Notes: generated by a model from the sequence alone, not told the origin. DNA of 64,000 bases from Ptychodera flava (GCF_041260155.1 NC_091932.1:31421838-31485837); one strand, 5' to 3'; positions 47,566-61,417 are shown, counted from the first letter of the stretch. Made by a program: numbers and translations.

Positions 47566-47873
47566 GCTAGAACGCGCCTCGGAGACAGATAACCTGTGGA
47601 CTCAGTTTGAAGCCTGGAATAAATGTATTTTTCGTCATCATGTTGTGAAAAATCGAAACTTTAATTTTCCTAATAGACATAATTAGCGACAGTGAAAATT
47701 TCAATATCAAAAATCGGTAGGTGTGGGTCATTTGTTTCTCAAACACCGATTTTCCACAGTGACCCTTGATTACTGTTCAACGATTTTCAGAGAAACTGTT
47801 GAGAGATTGGTTTAAAGTTTCCATTAACACAGTTCAAGCAAACTTGTCTTTCAGTTTCGAGACGCTGGTTACC
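47566..47873. mobile_element. Diverged relative of the TTAA MITE
   Basis: Left end AGCTAGAACGCGCCTCGG and right end CGAGACGCTGGTTACC, followed by TTAA at 47874-47877. Left TTAA is not preserved. Ends match the element at 40178-40530. Confidence 0.55.
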
Positions 47874-47877
47874 TTAA

Positions 47878-49777
47878 ACAAGCTTAAGCCCGGTTAACGT
47901 TTAACGCTTTTATTCCTATCATCCCCTCTAGAGATTTAACATTTCCACACAGAAAAGATAGGATCGTACGAAAATTTTCGCGGTGAAAAGGTTATTGCGT
48001 ATTTGAGCTTATCAGATGGCTGAGGAAGTTCAAAAAGTAGAAATGTGGCAAATGTGCATATATTACGTACATTCGAACGATTGCTTGATGTTTCATGTAC
48101 ATACATAACAATCAAATTCTTGCAGTTTTAAAAGGTTCAATTTTATTATGAATGGCAAAGAGATATAAACGTTTTATCCTTAATGGGCTCAACACATCGT
48201 ACCTTTCCAACCTATAATGCGCATATATTCTGCTTTCAAAATATTTGAAATATTATAATGGCTTTTCGGTGGTTAAAGAAGCCCCTCTGGTAGAATTTTT
48301 TCAATTTTTTCAATTTTATCTTTTTTAGGGTAAATGTTCAGAAGCGCTGCATACAGGTGATAATTTTTCAGTGTAAAGATCGGGTGAAAAATGGTTGGCA
48401 ACATCTTGTCGATTAGTTACTAATTGACTTATTAAATGACTTTGTGGTTTTACGTTTTCCACTGAACTGATTCTCGACAATAATAATGCCCTGTATCGCA
48501 GTCATATGCATCTTTCTTCGTACCCTGGAGGTCAATGTAGAACGTGCGCCCGAATGCTATGTCGATCGCGCGTGCTGCCCCTCGTAATTCTGACGAAAAG
48601 TGGCACTTTGAATGTGCGTCCTTATCTGCCTATTCTCCAATGTTTGTAAAACAAAAGCATTGGTATTTTACAACATTTGGTCAGGCAAACGACCTCATTC
48701 ACTTTAAGAATGAATATGTCATTTATAGTACCAAAATTCATCATAATTCGTCCTATAGCAGCGGCGCATCTGTAGACAGTGTGTAAAATTTATACCGTTT
48801 ACAAACGTCGAAGACAATTTTTGAACAAATATTCCGAATTCCTGACAGTGTACAGACGTTCTCATTCTAAGCGATGATAACAACTGCATACATTCGGAAT
48901 ACCGTTTACGGATGTAGTGCAGTGATACTAAAATATTTGTGGAATTATACCATGATGGCAGAAGTAATATGTTTGCTTATTACCAAAGTACACATTTATA
49001 ACACATAATTACATAAAAACAATTTGAAACTTTGTATTTGATTTATTATGCCCTAAAATGAAATTTTGCTTTTCGATGCAAGTCGAGGTAAATTGTATAT
49101 GGGTTGCGTTGACCGTGACAGGAGGAACCCCTGTAGTTCTAGATGTCAGTGCGCTAGATTTTCAGTCACTGACCAAAATCGTTCTTTAAATAGAAAACTG
49201 ACTCAAGAACAACTAGCAGATTACAGCTGCGTGGAATGACCGCCAAGGAAAAAAGTCCTAATCATAACTTAATACGTTGCCTTAGGCATGGAAGGAACAG
49301 AAAGGTGGGTATTCCCTCCGGTGAATTGCGTGTGTCAAACGTTAGAGAAATTAATGGAATACACATTGTAATGTTGTCAAAACAGCGAGTTTTCGTATGC
49401 TTGGATGTGTGGTTCTTAAGTCTGTCACATGTATTGGTGAATCCATTTGGGTATATAAAGAGAGGATTTGATTCACGCCTGTTTGAAAGTTTGCAATGTG
49501 TTACACATAGACCATCGTTTTTGTACTCGCAAAGATGTTGTCTATGCCATTCATGCGCTGTGCTTTAAGATTTCGTTCTGCTGGATATTTTGACGTAAAA
49601 TTAAACCACCCTTCTGATGAGACCGTTTACGTTCTAAAGAATGATAGAAACTTTGATTTTATTACTAGTTTCTAAGTGTCAGGGCGATTGACATTTATGA
49701 TATCAATTTTCCACTCCAACATTTTAACACCTGCATGTAATTTTTTACTATAATTTGTATATCAGAGAGAGAGAGAG

Positions 49778-49826
<49 letters not shown>

Positions 49827-50053
49827 GAGAGAATGTCGTCTTTTTCTGTGCGATTTCTTTGTTAGTAATCCAGCAAAAACGGTGTTTTCCGTGCAAACGT
49901 TAGAAAATGAGTATCAAGTACTCCATGTATTATGCATGATGTGGACAAGAATTTTAAGAACATATTTGCTAATATTAGCATCATTCCGAAGTGAGCAGAC
50001 TTTTTTATCTGCGACGACACCGTCATGACCGCAAATTTTCACATACTTACACT
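47878..50053. other. Unassigned stretch with (GA)n
   Basis: No supported gene. A (GA)n microsatellite occupies 49764-49831. Confidence 0.4.
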
Positions 50054-50323
50054 AAGGCCAAAGTAATTAAATTCTTTGTTTTGCGTCCACTCTGAATGGG
50101 AAAAGGTAAGCGTCTAAGCGGCCGAAAAACACACACAAGAAAATTAACACAATTTAATTTGATTGCAGCAAATAAAAAATTGTAACAAAATTTTAGTTCA
50201 GAAAAGCTAAGCGGGTATATCCTAAAATTTCCTATTCAAATACACTGTGTGTGTTTTTCATGAAAACACTAAAAACCTAGGCGGGTAGGGACGCAAAACA
50301 AAGAATTTGATTACTTTGGCCTA
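50054..50323. mobile_element. 270-bp MITE with 36-bp inverted ends
   Basis: The left AGGCCAAAGTAATTAAATTC, continuing CTTTGTTTTGCGTCC, mirrors GGACGCAAAACAAAG and GATTACTTTGGCCTA on the right. ACTA occurs next to both ends. Non-coding. Confidence 0.75.
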
Positions 50324-51968
50324 ACTAACATTCAGCGAATCATAGAATTACAAATTACCTACTTCTTTCAGTATTCCCTCCAGGCACAAAACCATGCGCT
50401 TTTTTAATCCCTTTAATCCGCCCAACAAAGTTGTTATCCTTTTGAACCAAGGGAAAATTGACTATAGAGACGCGTAACTCCATTAGAGTGGCAATTGTTC
50501 AGTAAATTGAAATATCGAACACGCGTTGGGATTATCTTCAGGAATAGAGATGCCGCGAGGTTGATTTATGTGAAGCGCAGATATCTTAAGGATTAAGCGG
50601 CTCATTAAAAAACGCGCAACAACTGCCAAATTGTTGTTCTTGCGAAGGAGGGAGTTTGGGAAATCTTTAAAGTACTCGGTAGACCTGATTCATCTTTTTT
50701 GTCAGGTTTGCTGTGCCATGATCAGAATTGTCAGGCTCAAATTTCAAAGGAAGTGTCGAAGTGAGCACGGAGTGGAGGTTTGTGACTGTTCGCTCCCTAA
50801 TGAGTGCTATAAAACAAACAAACTGATTTTGCTGTGTAATAACAGTAGATGACGGTTCACTGCAGTCACGAAGAGCAGCAGGTCGTGAACTCAGTATGTA
50901 CGAATGTTAAACTTCGATTTGTCAATCGAGTAACAATGTAAAAGTTTAGTTGAATATATTTCACTGAAATGCCATATCGCGCAAGTCTTTTTCAATGTTT
51001 GTTTCCTTGATTATACATCCAAACAGCATACGGCATGTGAAGATACTAACATACCACGAAATCTATGTGACTTAGGAATGTCAAAACTAGTCATTGTGTC
51101 TCTTGTATTTAATCAACTTCTGTCTGTTTTTAGAAAGTCTCCTGCACTACTTGATCTCTGCCCGGTCGATTTCGACAATAACCCGATCGAAATTCGACTT
51201 TAGATAAGTTAACTTCGAACATGCACGCCTTAAACTTACACCATAGATAAGATAATGCTAAAGGTGATCCAGATTAAAGCGTATTCAACCATATCATCTG
51301 CCGTGATCTTCAATGTGACGAAATCCATTAGTGCATGTATTATAGTTGTCAACATTCCTTATCGTCACCTTAATCAACGACACTTTGTACCTACTTTTAT
51401 CCCATCTTGTATCACAGAACGAGGGCAAGGAAATTGCAAGTCACCAATACCAGTATCAGGTATTTTACGTTAAACGACTAAAACTACAGTGATAGCAACA
51501 TGAAAAAATTGTGTCACTCAGTCTCAACACGTTTCCTGTAATATTCCCCTAAATGTTTCAAGTTTTGGATAGCGATAAAAACTGACCCCGATGATGAATG
51601 TTCAGCAGCGCATCGCGTATTCAAACGATGCCGGTGAGAGTGTAGCTATGGCTATCGAATTAGGGATGAAAATCATGAAAAATCACGCTCTAGGTGTTTC
51701 TAAGTGACAAAGCATTGAGACAAATGTGAAACTTCATCTGTCGCATGAGATTAGATAAGGCCTCGTTGAACACTTCAAGAATCGTATAAGGACATGAAGT
51801 AGGATCAAACAAACAACTCGAACGACCAATGTGAATGGGTTGTCTGCTCACAGAAGAAAAGTAGTTCGCGCTGACATATATAGGTTCAAGTAGATCATAT
51901 GTTATAATGTTGTTAAACTAAAGTGTTTGTGTGCGAAACTAAGCTTATCGAATTCATCCGTTTAAGGC
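50324..51968. other. Upstream region of the GPCR gene
   Basis: Probable promoter and 5' leader territory. No confident core-promoter motif; a CATATATAGG lies near 51878. Confidence 0.3.
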
Positions 51969-52073
51969 ATGAATATCGACTCTTGTGTTGCGTACGCACC
52001 TGGTATTTGGTCTGTCGTTTCGGTTGCCCGACAGATCGCAGAACAGCTTGCTACGGATACGTCCATCGCATGA
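51969..52073 (+). promoter_or_regulatory. Possible upstream ORF 1 in GPCR leader
   Basis: A 34-codon frame starting 'MNIDSCVAYAPGIWS' ends in TGA that overlaps the ATG of a second upstream frame (ATGA at 52070-52073). If transcribed it would tend to lower translation of the receptor start at 52119. Confidence 0.35.
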
Positions 52074-52096
52074 ATGACTCTATAAAAATACCGTAG
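52070..52096 (+). promoter_or_regulatory. Possible upstream ORF 2 in GPCR leader
   Basis: Eight codons (MNDSIKIP) and a TAG, ending 22 bp before the receptor ATG. Confidence 0.35.
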
Positions 52097-52118
52097 GCAT
52101 CAGATGTAAGTTATTAAC

Positions 52119-52577
52119 ATGTCGATTGACAAAGTGTACGGCACGACAGCTGACTCCGAAGACATGAACGTCTCCATGTATCAACCCGATCTTGACAATG
52201 AAACGCTCGTGCCAATCTGCTCTCAGGAAGATGACAGCACCGCTTACTACAGTAACTGTATGTATGACTGGGACAACTACTATCGCTTTGTTCTGCCGAA
52301 AAGACTGGCGGAATTCATCTTTCCGAGAACGCATGAATGGATCCTTATAGCTGCTTACATATTGGTATTCGTCCTCGCACTTTCCGGCAACCTTCTAGTG
52401 TGCGTCGCTGTTTTGAAAAATCGACAAATGCGAACAGTCACTAACTTTTATCTGGTGAACTTATCTGTGGCCGACATATTGGTGTCTCTCGTCTGCTTAC
52501 CCGTCACTGCTGTACTAGACACAACAGAGACTTGGTTCTTCGGAACAGTGGCTTGTAAGTTGGTTCCGTACTTGCAG
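52119..52577 (+). CDS. Orexin/allatotropin-receptor-like GPCR, exon 1
   Basis: 153 codons, ending exactly at CTGCAG-like 'TTGCAG|GTACGT', a phase-0 donor. The start is chosen because TAA lies in frame at 52107. An extracellular N-terminus carries N-glycosylation sites at N17 and N27. TM1 spans about 74-98 (N91 in 'LALSGNLLVCVAV'), followed by 'NRQMRTVTNFYLVNLSVADI' into TM2 (D119). ECL1 has 'DTTETWFFG', and Cys146 in 'ACKLVPYLQ' would make the conserved ECL2 disulphide. The WILIAAYILVFV, MRTVTN and ETWFFG...CK-PYLQ wording is that of orexin receptors, and the related invertebrate allatotropin receptors. These bind peptide ligands and usually signal through Gq. The ligand here cannot be told. 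Confidence 0.9.
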
Positions 52578-53302
52578 GTACGTACAGCTCTATCGAGGTA
52601 ATTCATGATACAGTATCGTATTTTATGATGTTTACTTATTTATATAACTGTTTTCTTTTTATTTTACGCGACTTATCTATATGGCGCTTTTGAACACATA
52701 TGCAGGTTTAAATGTCTAAACGATGACCATCTTCGTAAGCCTGTACTAATTTTCAACGAAGCGTCAGTGAACTGACAGATGGGAGAATGTTAACATGCTG
52801 GCTTGGTTGTGATGTTTAGCAGCTTAATTTGCGACTTTTTTCCAAGTACAAATCTTAAGCCTTTCTCATGTTTCGATTTTCAATCGGACCAAAGTTTGGC
52901 CAAGTTACTGAAGACCGTCATTCTTATATTGTGAATAGGCACTGAGTACGAATTTCAGTCAAAGCGGCAGTCTCAAATCACTGGTTCTCGCTAACGTGCT
53001 TGCTGACTTAGTCTTACATGGTATTAACCTTTGCTTTTCGCAAAAAAAGGCAGCTTTATGAACCTGCTCCTTTAACGTAATGCTATAAGCTGCCCTGTTC
53101 ATGAGATTTTTCAACATATTAATTACTGCTGAATCTTTATCATATCAGAAATGTGAAGTCACTACTATTGACAATGTCAACGTGCAGAAATATTAGAGAA
53201 ACTTAACATAATATAATAAAAAGTAAGGGGATAATAAAGTACATATAACAATCAAGTTACAAAACGAGATCCGATATATTTCACAGTGATATATATCACT
53301 GT

Positions 53303-53303
53303 A

Positions 53304-53363
<60 letters not shown>

Positions 53364-53372
53364 GTATTATAT
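53303..53372. repeat. (TA)n microsatellite
   Basis: TA run directly before the LINE tail. Confidence 0.95.
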
Positions 53373-53376
53373 ATAT

Positions 53377-53892
53377 TTTCTCTTGACAAACTTATTTGTT
53401 ATCGAGAATTTAAGTCCTCTCTCGAACCAGAAAAATATCTTTCTGTTGTTAAAATCAATATTCACATGAAGATGTTGGCTCGTCTACGTTGCTCCTCCCA
53501 TTGTTTAAGAATCGAGATAGGTAGAAGACAAAATATCGATAGAATAGAACGAATTTGTATACTGTGTGAGAGAAATGAGATTGAAAATGAGTATCATTTT
53601 GTCCTACTTTGCCCCTTTTTTGACAACATAAGAAATAAATACATTCCACCGTTTTACTTCAATCCACCATCTGAAAGAAAATTTTATCTTTTAATGTCTT
53701 CAGAGGACACTGCTACACTACAGCGTTTAGCAGCATTTGTATTTCATGCGATGACATTAAGAAAAGAGATATATGATAGCTAAATTATTAAGTACTTTGT
53801 CAGATTGCTTTTCCTGTCAGTTTTTGTAGAGTTTAATTTATTGTGAAGTGTATTGGGCCGATGGCCTAGAATCACAAAATAAAGACCACCAT
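53377..53892 (+). mobile_element. LINE 3' fragment (CR1/Jockey-like)
   Basis: The C-terminal coding part reads 'FSLDKLICYREFKSSLEPEK', 'RIEIGRRQNIDRIERIC' and 'CILCERNEIENEYHFVLLC', a C-x2-C-H-C motif seen at the end of many non-LTR elements. It stops at 53783. The 3' tail contains TGGGCCGATGGCCTAGAAT and AATAAAG before a TA run, typical of such elements. Reverse transcriptase and endonuclease are absent. Confidence 0.75.
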
Positions 53893-54049
53893 ATATATAT
53901 ATTATATATATATATATACATATTATGACTTAGATCTATAAGTAACGGTGTTTTAGGGGTGCTCAAACTTTTTAAACTTTACTTTTTGTTCATATATATA
54001 TATATATATTATATATATATACATATTATGACTTAGATCTATAAGTAAT
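53893..54049. repeat. ~100-bp tandem duplication after the LINE tail
   Basis: A (TA)n run followed by CATATTATGACTTAGATCTA and TAAGTAA occurs at 53893-53946 and again at 53994-54049. Confidence 0.85.
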
Positions 54050-54156
54050 GTAACAGATATTATTACTTTGTACTTGAAGTAATTTGTGTTATTATTTATA
54101 ACGCTGTTCTTTCCGCATCAAGCACTGTAAATTTCCCAAAAGGACATATGTATACT

Positions 54157-55231
<1,075 letters not shown>

Positions 55232-55290
<59 letters not shown>
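55232..55290. repeat. (TA)n microsatellite
   Basis: TA run at the 5' truncation edge of the Penelope-like fragment. Confidence 0.95.
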
Positions 55291-55293
<3 letters not shown>

Positions 55294-55434
55294 ATTATAT
55301 GCAAATCAAACAGCGTAGTTCTCTCTCGAGCTTGTTAGAACTTGTTTACAAGTGAGTAACAATTTGGTAATGTTTTTGGCGTCTGAGCTTACAAATGTGT
55401 TCCGTAGACTTCAACTGTATTATATAAGGGTTCT

Positions 55435-56627
55435 AGGACAGTTACCACCCAGACAAACATCCTCTTGACAATCACCACCAGACATTTACCCCCCGGCTAA
55501 TTACCACCAGCCATTTACCACCGAGACATTCACCCCTAGACATTTACCACCCGGATATTTACCCCCTATTATACTATTTATAACGACAATATTGCTTTGT
55601 CGAAAATGATGGGAAATGACGAAAAAAGAAGGTTCCCGAACAATCGCGAAGACTGCGTTTGCATCTTTTTTAGTATTGTCTCCTGCTGGGTGCAACATGA
55701 CCTACCTTTCGCCATGCCTGGCAAGAGTTACCGTACATTCTGATTTTTACCCTTTCCATTTTTTACCCTATGCCTAATAGCCCCGATACTAAAGACCCTT
55801 TCTCTAACCACTACGCCACGAGTTGTCTGTGGCAGTCAGTTGAAATGTTAATCTTGAACTTGACACTGTATGTGTAACCATGCATTATACAATAAATGAA
55901 TAATATAAATGCATGATAATAATAATATAATTATAATAATATTTATTGTTTTAAAAACGCACTACACATATATCTCAGTGCGCTTTACAAATTTAAATAG
56001 ATAAAAATACCAGCAAAGCAAGAAAAGAAACGTTAAGTGTGAAAACATTTAATTAGGTAAAAATGTACATGGTTTAAAACGACGTTCTGCAGAGTAAAAA
56101 CAGTCAAAGTAAAAAAAATGATTAAAATTCTACGGAGCATCAGTAAATATTAAATATAAATCACGCATCAACGGTTACTGAAAAATGGTGTCCCTCCTTA
56201 TACATTAGGAATAGTGTTGTAAAAAAGGTGAGTCTTTAAATCGCGCTTATTAATGACATTAAAAGAACAAGTATATGGTGCTAACGGACTAAAATGATGT
56301 CTCTATACGAACCATTTTATTGCCTTACCCTAAACCTAACCTTCACCGTAACACTAGACAACTGATAGCATTTGTCTCTTTTTCTATGTTTAGATAGTGT
56401 CTATGCTATGTCAAAACAAAGTTGAAACTGTTTGAAAATAAAGATAATAAACGAGACATCCATTAAAATTAATTTTTAAGAGAGGGGGTAATTGTCCGGG
56501 AGGTAAATATCTCGTGTGGTAAGTGTCCGAGTGGTAAGTGTCCGGTGGTAAATAGCCGGGGGTAAATGGTAGGTGGCAAATGTTCGGGGACTAAATGTCC
56601 GGGAGGTGGGGTGGGGGTAACTCTCCT
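55435..56627. mobile_element. Foldback element with tandem-repeat inverted ends (1.19 kb)
   Basis: The left end (55435-55565) is a tandem array of ~14-17-bp units like GACATTTACCACCCG. The right end (56485-56627) carries the inverse, CGGGTGGTAAATGTC. Extreme ends AGGACAGTTACC and GGTAACTCTCCT are inverted. Flanking GTTCT (55430-55434) and GTTAT (56628-56632) could be a 5-bp target duplication with one change. The 0.9-kb middle is non-coding. The design matches sea-urchin TU-type foldback elements, whose inverted ends contain ~15-bp tandem repeats. Confidence 0.7.
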
Positions 56628-56867
56628 GTTATCATCAGATAAGTGTCGTAAAAACAGTAGATTGTGATATTATACCATCCAAATATAGACAATACTTATT
56701 ATTTGCGCAACTGAAAAAGTTGACGAGGATAACTTTGCACTTCATTTTTTCTATCTTAGATTGTAACAGACTTGCATTGATAAACGGTCACTTGAAGTTT
56801 ACTTATCATGAACCACCACTCTGATTCACCGTCCCTCCTTACATGAAAGGGCTGTCTCACAAAACAA

Positions 56868-56923
56868 TATCTATATATATATCTATATATATCTATATAT
56901 ATCTATATATATATCTATATATA

Positions 56924-56997
<74 letters not shown>
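56868..56997. repeat. (TA)n with TATC interruptions
   Basis: Regular ATATCTATAT units passing into pure TA. Confidence 0.95.
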
Positions 56998-56999
<2 letters not shown>

Positions 57000-57167
57000 C
57001 CGTTTGGGATCCAATGATATTAGTGGCGCACATACAGCGATTTGATTGGTCGACATGTGAAAATGACATTGCTATATTCGCGATATAGCGCGGTTGGCAC
57101 ACACGCGAGCTCTCGGCAAGATTAAAATTCCCTTTTTGACGTCCCATGCCAGAATTTCAATATACTG

Positions 57168-57305
57168 CAATAAACCACATCCAGCGATGGTATAACGCAC
57201 AGTTTTGACCAGTTTATTTCACATATGAACTCGTTGTCGCTCGTGCATATATGCCGTGAACTGGTCAAATCTTGTGGTATACTGTCGCTGGGTGTGGTTT
57301 ATGGC
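57168..57305. mobile_element. 138-bp imperfect palindrome (MITE)
   Basis: CAATAAACCACATCCAGCGA on the left mirrors TCGCTGGGTGTGGTTTATGG on the right. Inner TTTGACCAGTT and AACTGGTCAAA also pair. No clear target duplication. Confidence 0.7.
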
Positions 57306-60261
57306 TTAAATTTATATATTTAATTTTTGTACAATCGTTATTGTAATCGGTAAAATATAAACGGAGATATGGAATCTTTTAAAACGGTGTTTTAACATGC
57401 TATATATTCTAGAGATATTCAGTCGCAGTTCAGGATTTGTCTTGTCACTACCATGGTGAATGCCATAGTATAAATATGGCTAACGATTTGTCCAGTATAC
57501 AAAGGGGTTAAACCGTTTAATCTTCCGGGGAGGCTTTACTTATGGCCCAAACTCTGCTTTCAGGTTTATTGGAATGCTCAAACAATGAGGCATGACGAAA
57601 GAGCTGTTAAACGCAGCCAATGTGTGTGTTTCCTAACGTATAGATCGAAATCACAAGTAGCAGTGAGTTTTGATCATACAATGTATTTCTTTCGAATGAA
57701 ATAAATGAATAATAATTATTCCATAATGGCGTTTTCTGATTATATATCATAACATGTAATGACTCTGCAACTCTCGTAGAGACTTCAATTTCTCGTTGTC
57801 TAAAAAGATTTATTGCTCCTAAATCAAAAGTATGTCACAATTCCCAAGATCACGTTTACTGTCGTGATAAATTGCTCCCCCACGTTCAGTACTCAGCTGT
57901 TCTTCGCGATCGAAGTAATCCCCTCCAGGACAGCCGTTGCCAAAGTTTTCGTAATGGAACACCAGTAATGTATTTCGCCCGGCAAAGAGTGGAAGAAGAG
58001 AAGACGTAACCAAGTTAGATGATGAAGTTACTCTTTACAATTGATGAACACTCACTATGGCCAACACGTTTTACTTTGTTTCGCGTTTGCATAAAATGGC
58101 CTTTGACCTGAGGCAACCAAAGGGTAATGCAATACGAGCGCCAGCCAATCGACTAGAACGTTGAAATGCAAGAAAAATGCACAAACACTGTCATGTAGCT
58201 TTCTTTAAATTGTCACAGATAATCAAAAAATTCTTACGATTAAATGTCAGGCTGTCCATGCTGAGCGAACCCTACAAGATACTAAGGTTGATGCGCACGC
58301 GCACGAGCTTTGAAATCTTGTGCCTTGCCCGCGATGAATGATTCACCTGTTAAGTCGAGCAAGTGAATTATTTGAAAGCATCCGGTTAAGCGTTGCTGCC
58401 GCGGGTAAAGTATGGACGTTTGTGCGTTACTGGTCACCTTGGAGCTTCTATGGAAAGACTATGTTTGGAACGGATAATATAGCTACAACGGTTGTTTCGC
58501 CGTAAATAATGTTAGGCAGCTGAATAAAATTGTGTACCACCTAGAATGTGGATTGCCAATCTAAATTGTGTTTTTTACAGCGGTATTCCTATGACGCTAT
58601 AGATTGCCTTTATAGCGTGGTGAATCCGCCTTCAATAAAAAATAACAGCTGCCATTCTTAAAGACTACTTAACCTGTTATCTCTAGACCAATGTTTCTGC
58701 TTCAATTGTCGAGGCCGTAAAAGTGGATAAAAGCCGGCGTGCCCTAATAGTGCAACTCCGACTGTAAAAACGGTGATAGATTTCGATCAAACTTTTCAAT
58801 CAGAAAGCTAATGAGCTGTAAAAGACAAAGTGGGACTGACAAAAATAAGTCGTTTATGTTGAAGAGTGTTTACCTTAATGGATCGTTTTATCACCTGGTC
58901 CTGTTTAGCAAGATCTCGCAGGCTAATAGGATAAAAGATTACAGAATCTTAGCATAAATTGTCGCGTTTGATTTCATTGTTGCACATTCCACCAAGCAAG
59001 ATATTGAGGTTTTGTAAACTTTTTCAATCTGTTTAAAGGATGGCATTTTGGCTGTAATTACCAAAATTTAGTCAAATCGCACCATACATGTATATTCTTC
59101 ATCGTTCCTAGATAGCCAAAGGCTAGGTCAAATGCCGGGTGTCTTTGTACGCAGGAAGCCTGCCAAGGAGGATATATGCAAGAATGGAGCTGTTTGACTC
59201 CCTGAATCCAGACGTACATGTCAGTGTCACGATGGCAACGCCGTTAAGGATTGTGTAGGACAACAATTTCAACTCGCCATGGTGAATTATTTTTGTTTCA
59301 AGTTAATCACATGTAGCAGAATTTTTCCCCTTTCCCTAAAATGTCAAGGATATGACAAGACTACGACCGACATGGTCATTTATAAGTTATCGAATACAAA
59401 ATGTCAATATGTAATATAAAAAAGTATGAACAGTAATGCTTATTGTAGTTTAAATAAGCCGGCTTTGAGGGTGTGAGTGAGACTACGATCCTGAGACCAG
59501 GCCACCTCATCGTGAACCATAATTGGCTTCGACCCTCGAGCATTCCCCACTCTTCCTTCCTATTCCACTAGCTCCTGATTTTTTCTTCCGTTGTCGTCCT
59601 TATAATCTGGATCTTGATACGCCTACGGTGGCGGAATTTGCTTATAGTGGTAATAAAGTTGTCGACCTTACCTCCCCAACATTTGTGTCCGAGATAGTTT
59701 GCTTTCGACTGTATATATTTAATGTATGGCATGAATAGCGTTTTTTGGAAAAGTCGCTGCAACTTATAAAATACACCATAAACGTCTGGTCGTTAAGGCG
59801 GATAAATCGGCAGGTCGGAGGTCCACAATAGCAAACACGCCGCCTGTGTTGGAATTCGCATACCGCGCAAAGACAGAGTGTCGACATTTCTTGAAAGCTG
59901 GATACCGATAGGTCATGGTAGCATCCGTTTAATAATAAATGATATAATCAAGCAATCAATATATCAGAAGCGAGATAATGATTTATTGGTAGTCCGAAAT
60001 CCGAACCCTGTTTCTTAGGGACCTTCTTCAATTAGGGAACACTGCCATAATGAAGCAATGATGTTGAGAGGAAAGTGATAAAGGCCGGTATTTTATTTTT
60101 GAACCACTTCATGGTTTCAAATACTTCATTTTCATACCGACTTAACTTCTGCTGTGATAACTATCCAAGACGGCATAAATCAAATCACTTAAAATTCTGA
60201 TGTTCTGGAGTGGAGATGTGATAACTCTACTATCATCAAACTTCTCTCTGCCCCTTCTCTA
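57306..60261. other. Remainder of GPCR intron 1
   Basis: No gene or clear repeat recognised; short frames only. Confidence 0.4.
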
Positions 60262-60269
60262 TCTTGTAG

Positions 60270-60491
60270 GTTGTGTCGATGAGCGTATCTGTGTTCACTT
60301 TGGGTGCCATCGCTGTCGATAGATACTTCGCTATCTGCAAACCCTTGTCGTTTCGAATGACTGTGAGGCGAGCCGTAACCGGAATCCTGTCCATATGGTT
60401 GGCAGCCTTCACCATCCCCGTGCCACTGTGCATCGTCTACGAAGCCGAGTCCCCTCTAGCGCCGCTTGTGTATCTCACAAACTGTTATGAG
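60270..60491 (+). CDS. Orexin/allatotropin-receptor-like GPCR, exon 2
   Basis: 74 codons, phase 0 at both ends (TCTTGTAG before, GTGAGA after). It continues the receptor from residue 154: 'VVSMSVSVFTLGAIAVDRYF' completes TM3. The DRY motif is at 170-172, followed by 'AICKPLSFRM' in ICL2. TM4 runs about 185-208 with W196, and Cys225 in 'LTNCYE' would pair with Cys146. Exon 1 plus exon 2 give 227 residues, just over half of a typical receptor of this class. TM5-TM7 and the C-tail are not found before 64000 and must lie downstream. No frameshift or stop. Confidence 0.9.
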
Positions 60492-61417
60492 GTGAGACAA
60501 TATTCTCCATGGCTCAACCTAGAGCTTTTATTGAACTGTCTTGTTTATTTGTGTATTTTGTCTGTAGGGGACGCAGCAGGGCGCATGGCAGGTTTGTTAG
60601 ACTATAAGGTGATTTCTATTATCTCGGAACAATCAGTGCAATATTGCTTGTACTTCAACCAAGCACCCAGAGTGACACTACATCATCATATAAACTTCGT
60701 CAAGACTGTGCGGTGGCACTTCTTGTAGTAATGGATGGCCTTTGAAGCGCCCTAGATGATAAAACCGTCAGCATTACACCTCAGATCGAGCAGACAATTA
60801 CATTAAATACCATATATCACATTCTGGATCTAGCATGATTACGTGGTAAGACTCTGCGTGCTGTGTTTATACCACGCTACCACTTGCGTACCTGTACAAG
60901 AGCCATTGCCACGTACCACACACCATACTTTACTACGATCTTCTGTCTACATATCTGACTTTTTGATCTTATCTATCTTTTCACACAAAATCTCTCAATG
61001 AGACCATCGGAAACACTGCTTCATTTACATTTCAGTTCAATATCAATTCAGGGCATATCACGTTGACCAATCAGAGTATCAAATTCTTTCATCGCGTAGA
61101 GTATTGTTTTCGAGGGCTAAATCAGTGCTGTGATAAAGAGGTTATCAGATGACGGATAGCGACCAACAGAATAACCTCCGTAATTTTTACGATGTCGTTG
61201 CACATAACACAGCGCATTTTGCTAAAAATAACTTTTTTCGCAAAGATTCATTCAATTTATATTAATTGGTTAACCAAACATTAATATATTTATTTGGTTC
61301 ACCTTTTAGTCTGACAAACACTCGTAAGTTAAGAGAGAAAGAAGTGTAAATTTATTGAAATTATCACCCGATTTACAGTTTTTTCTCTCCCGTTTTCAAT
61401 ATTTCAAAACACATGTG
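60492..61417. other. Start of GPCR intron 2
   Basis: The open frame runs past the donor to 60728 but loses receptor character at 60492, so this is intron. Nothing else is recognised. Confidence 0.6.

Noticed and set aside
60492..60728. Continuation of the receptor frame beyond 60491
   Set aside because: A consensus GTGAGA donor lies at 60492 and the following residues do not fit the second extracellular loop or TM5.
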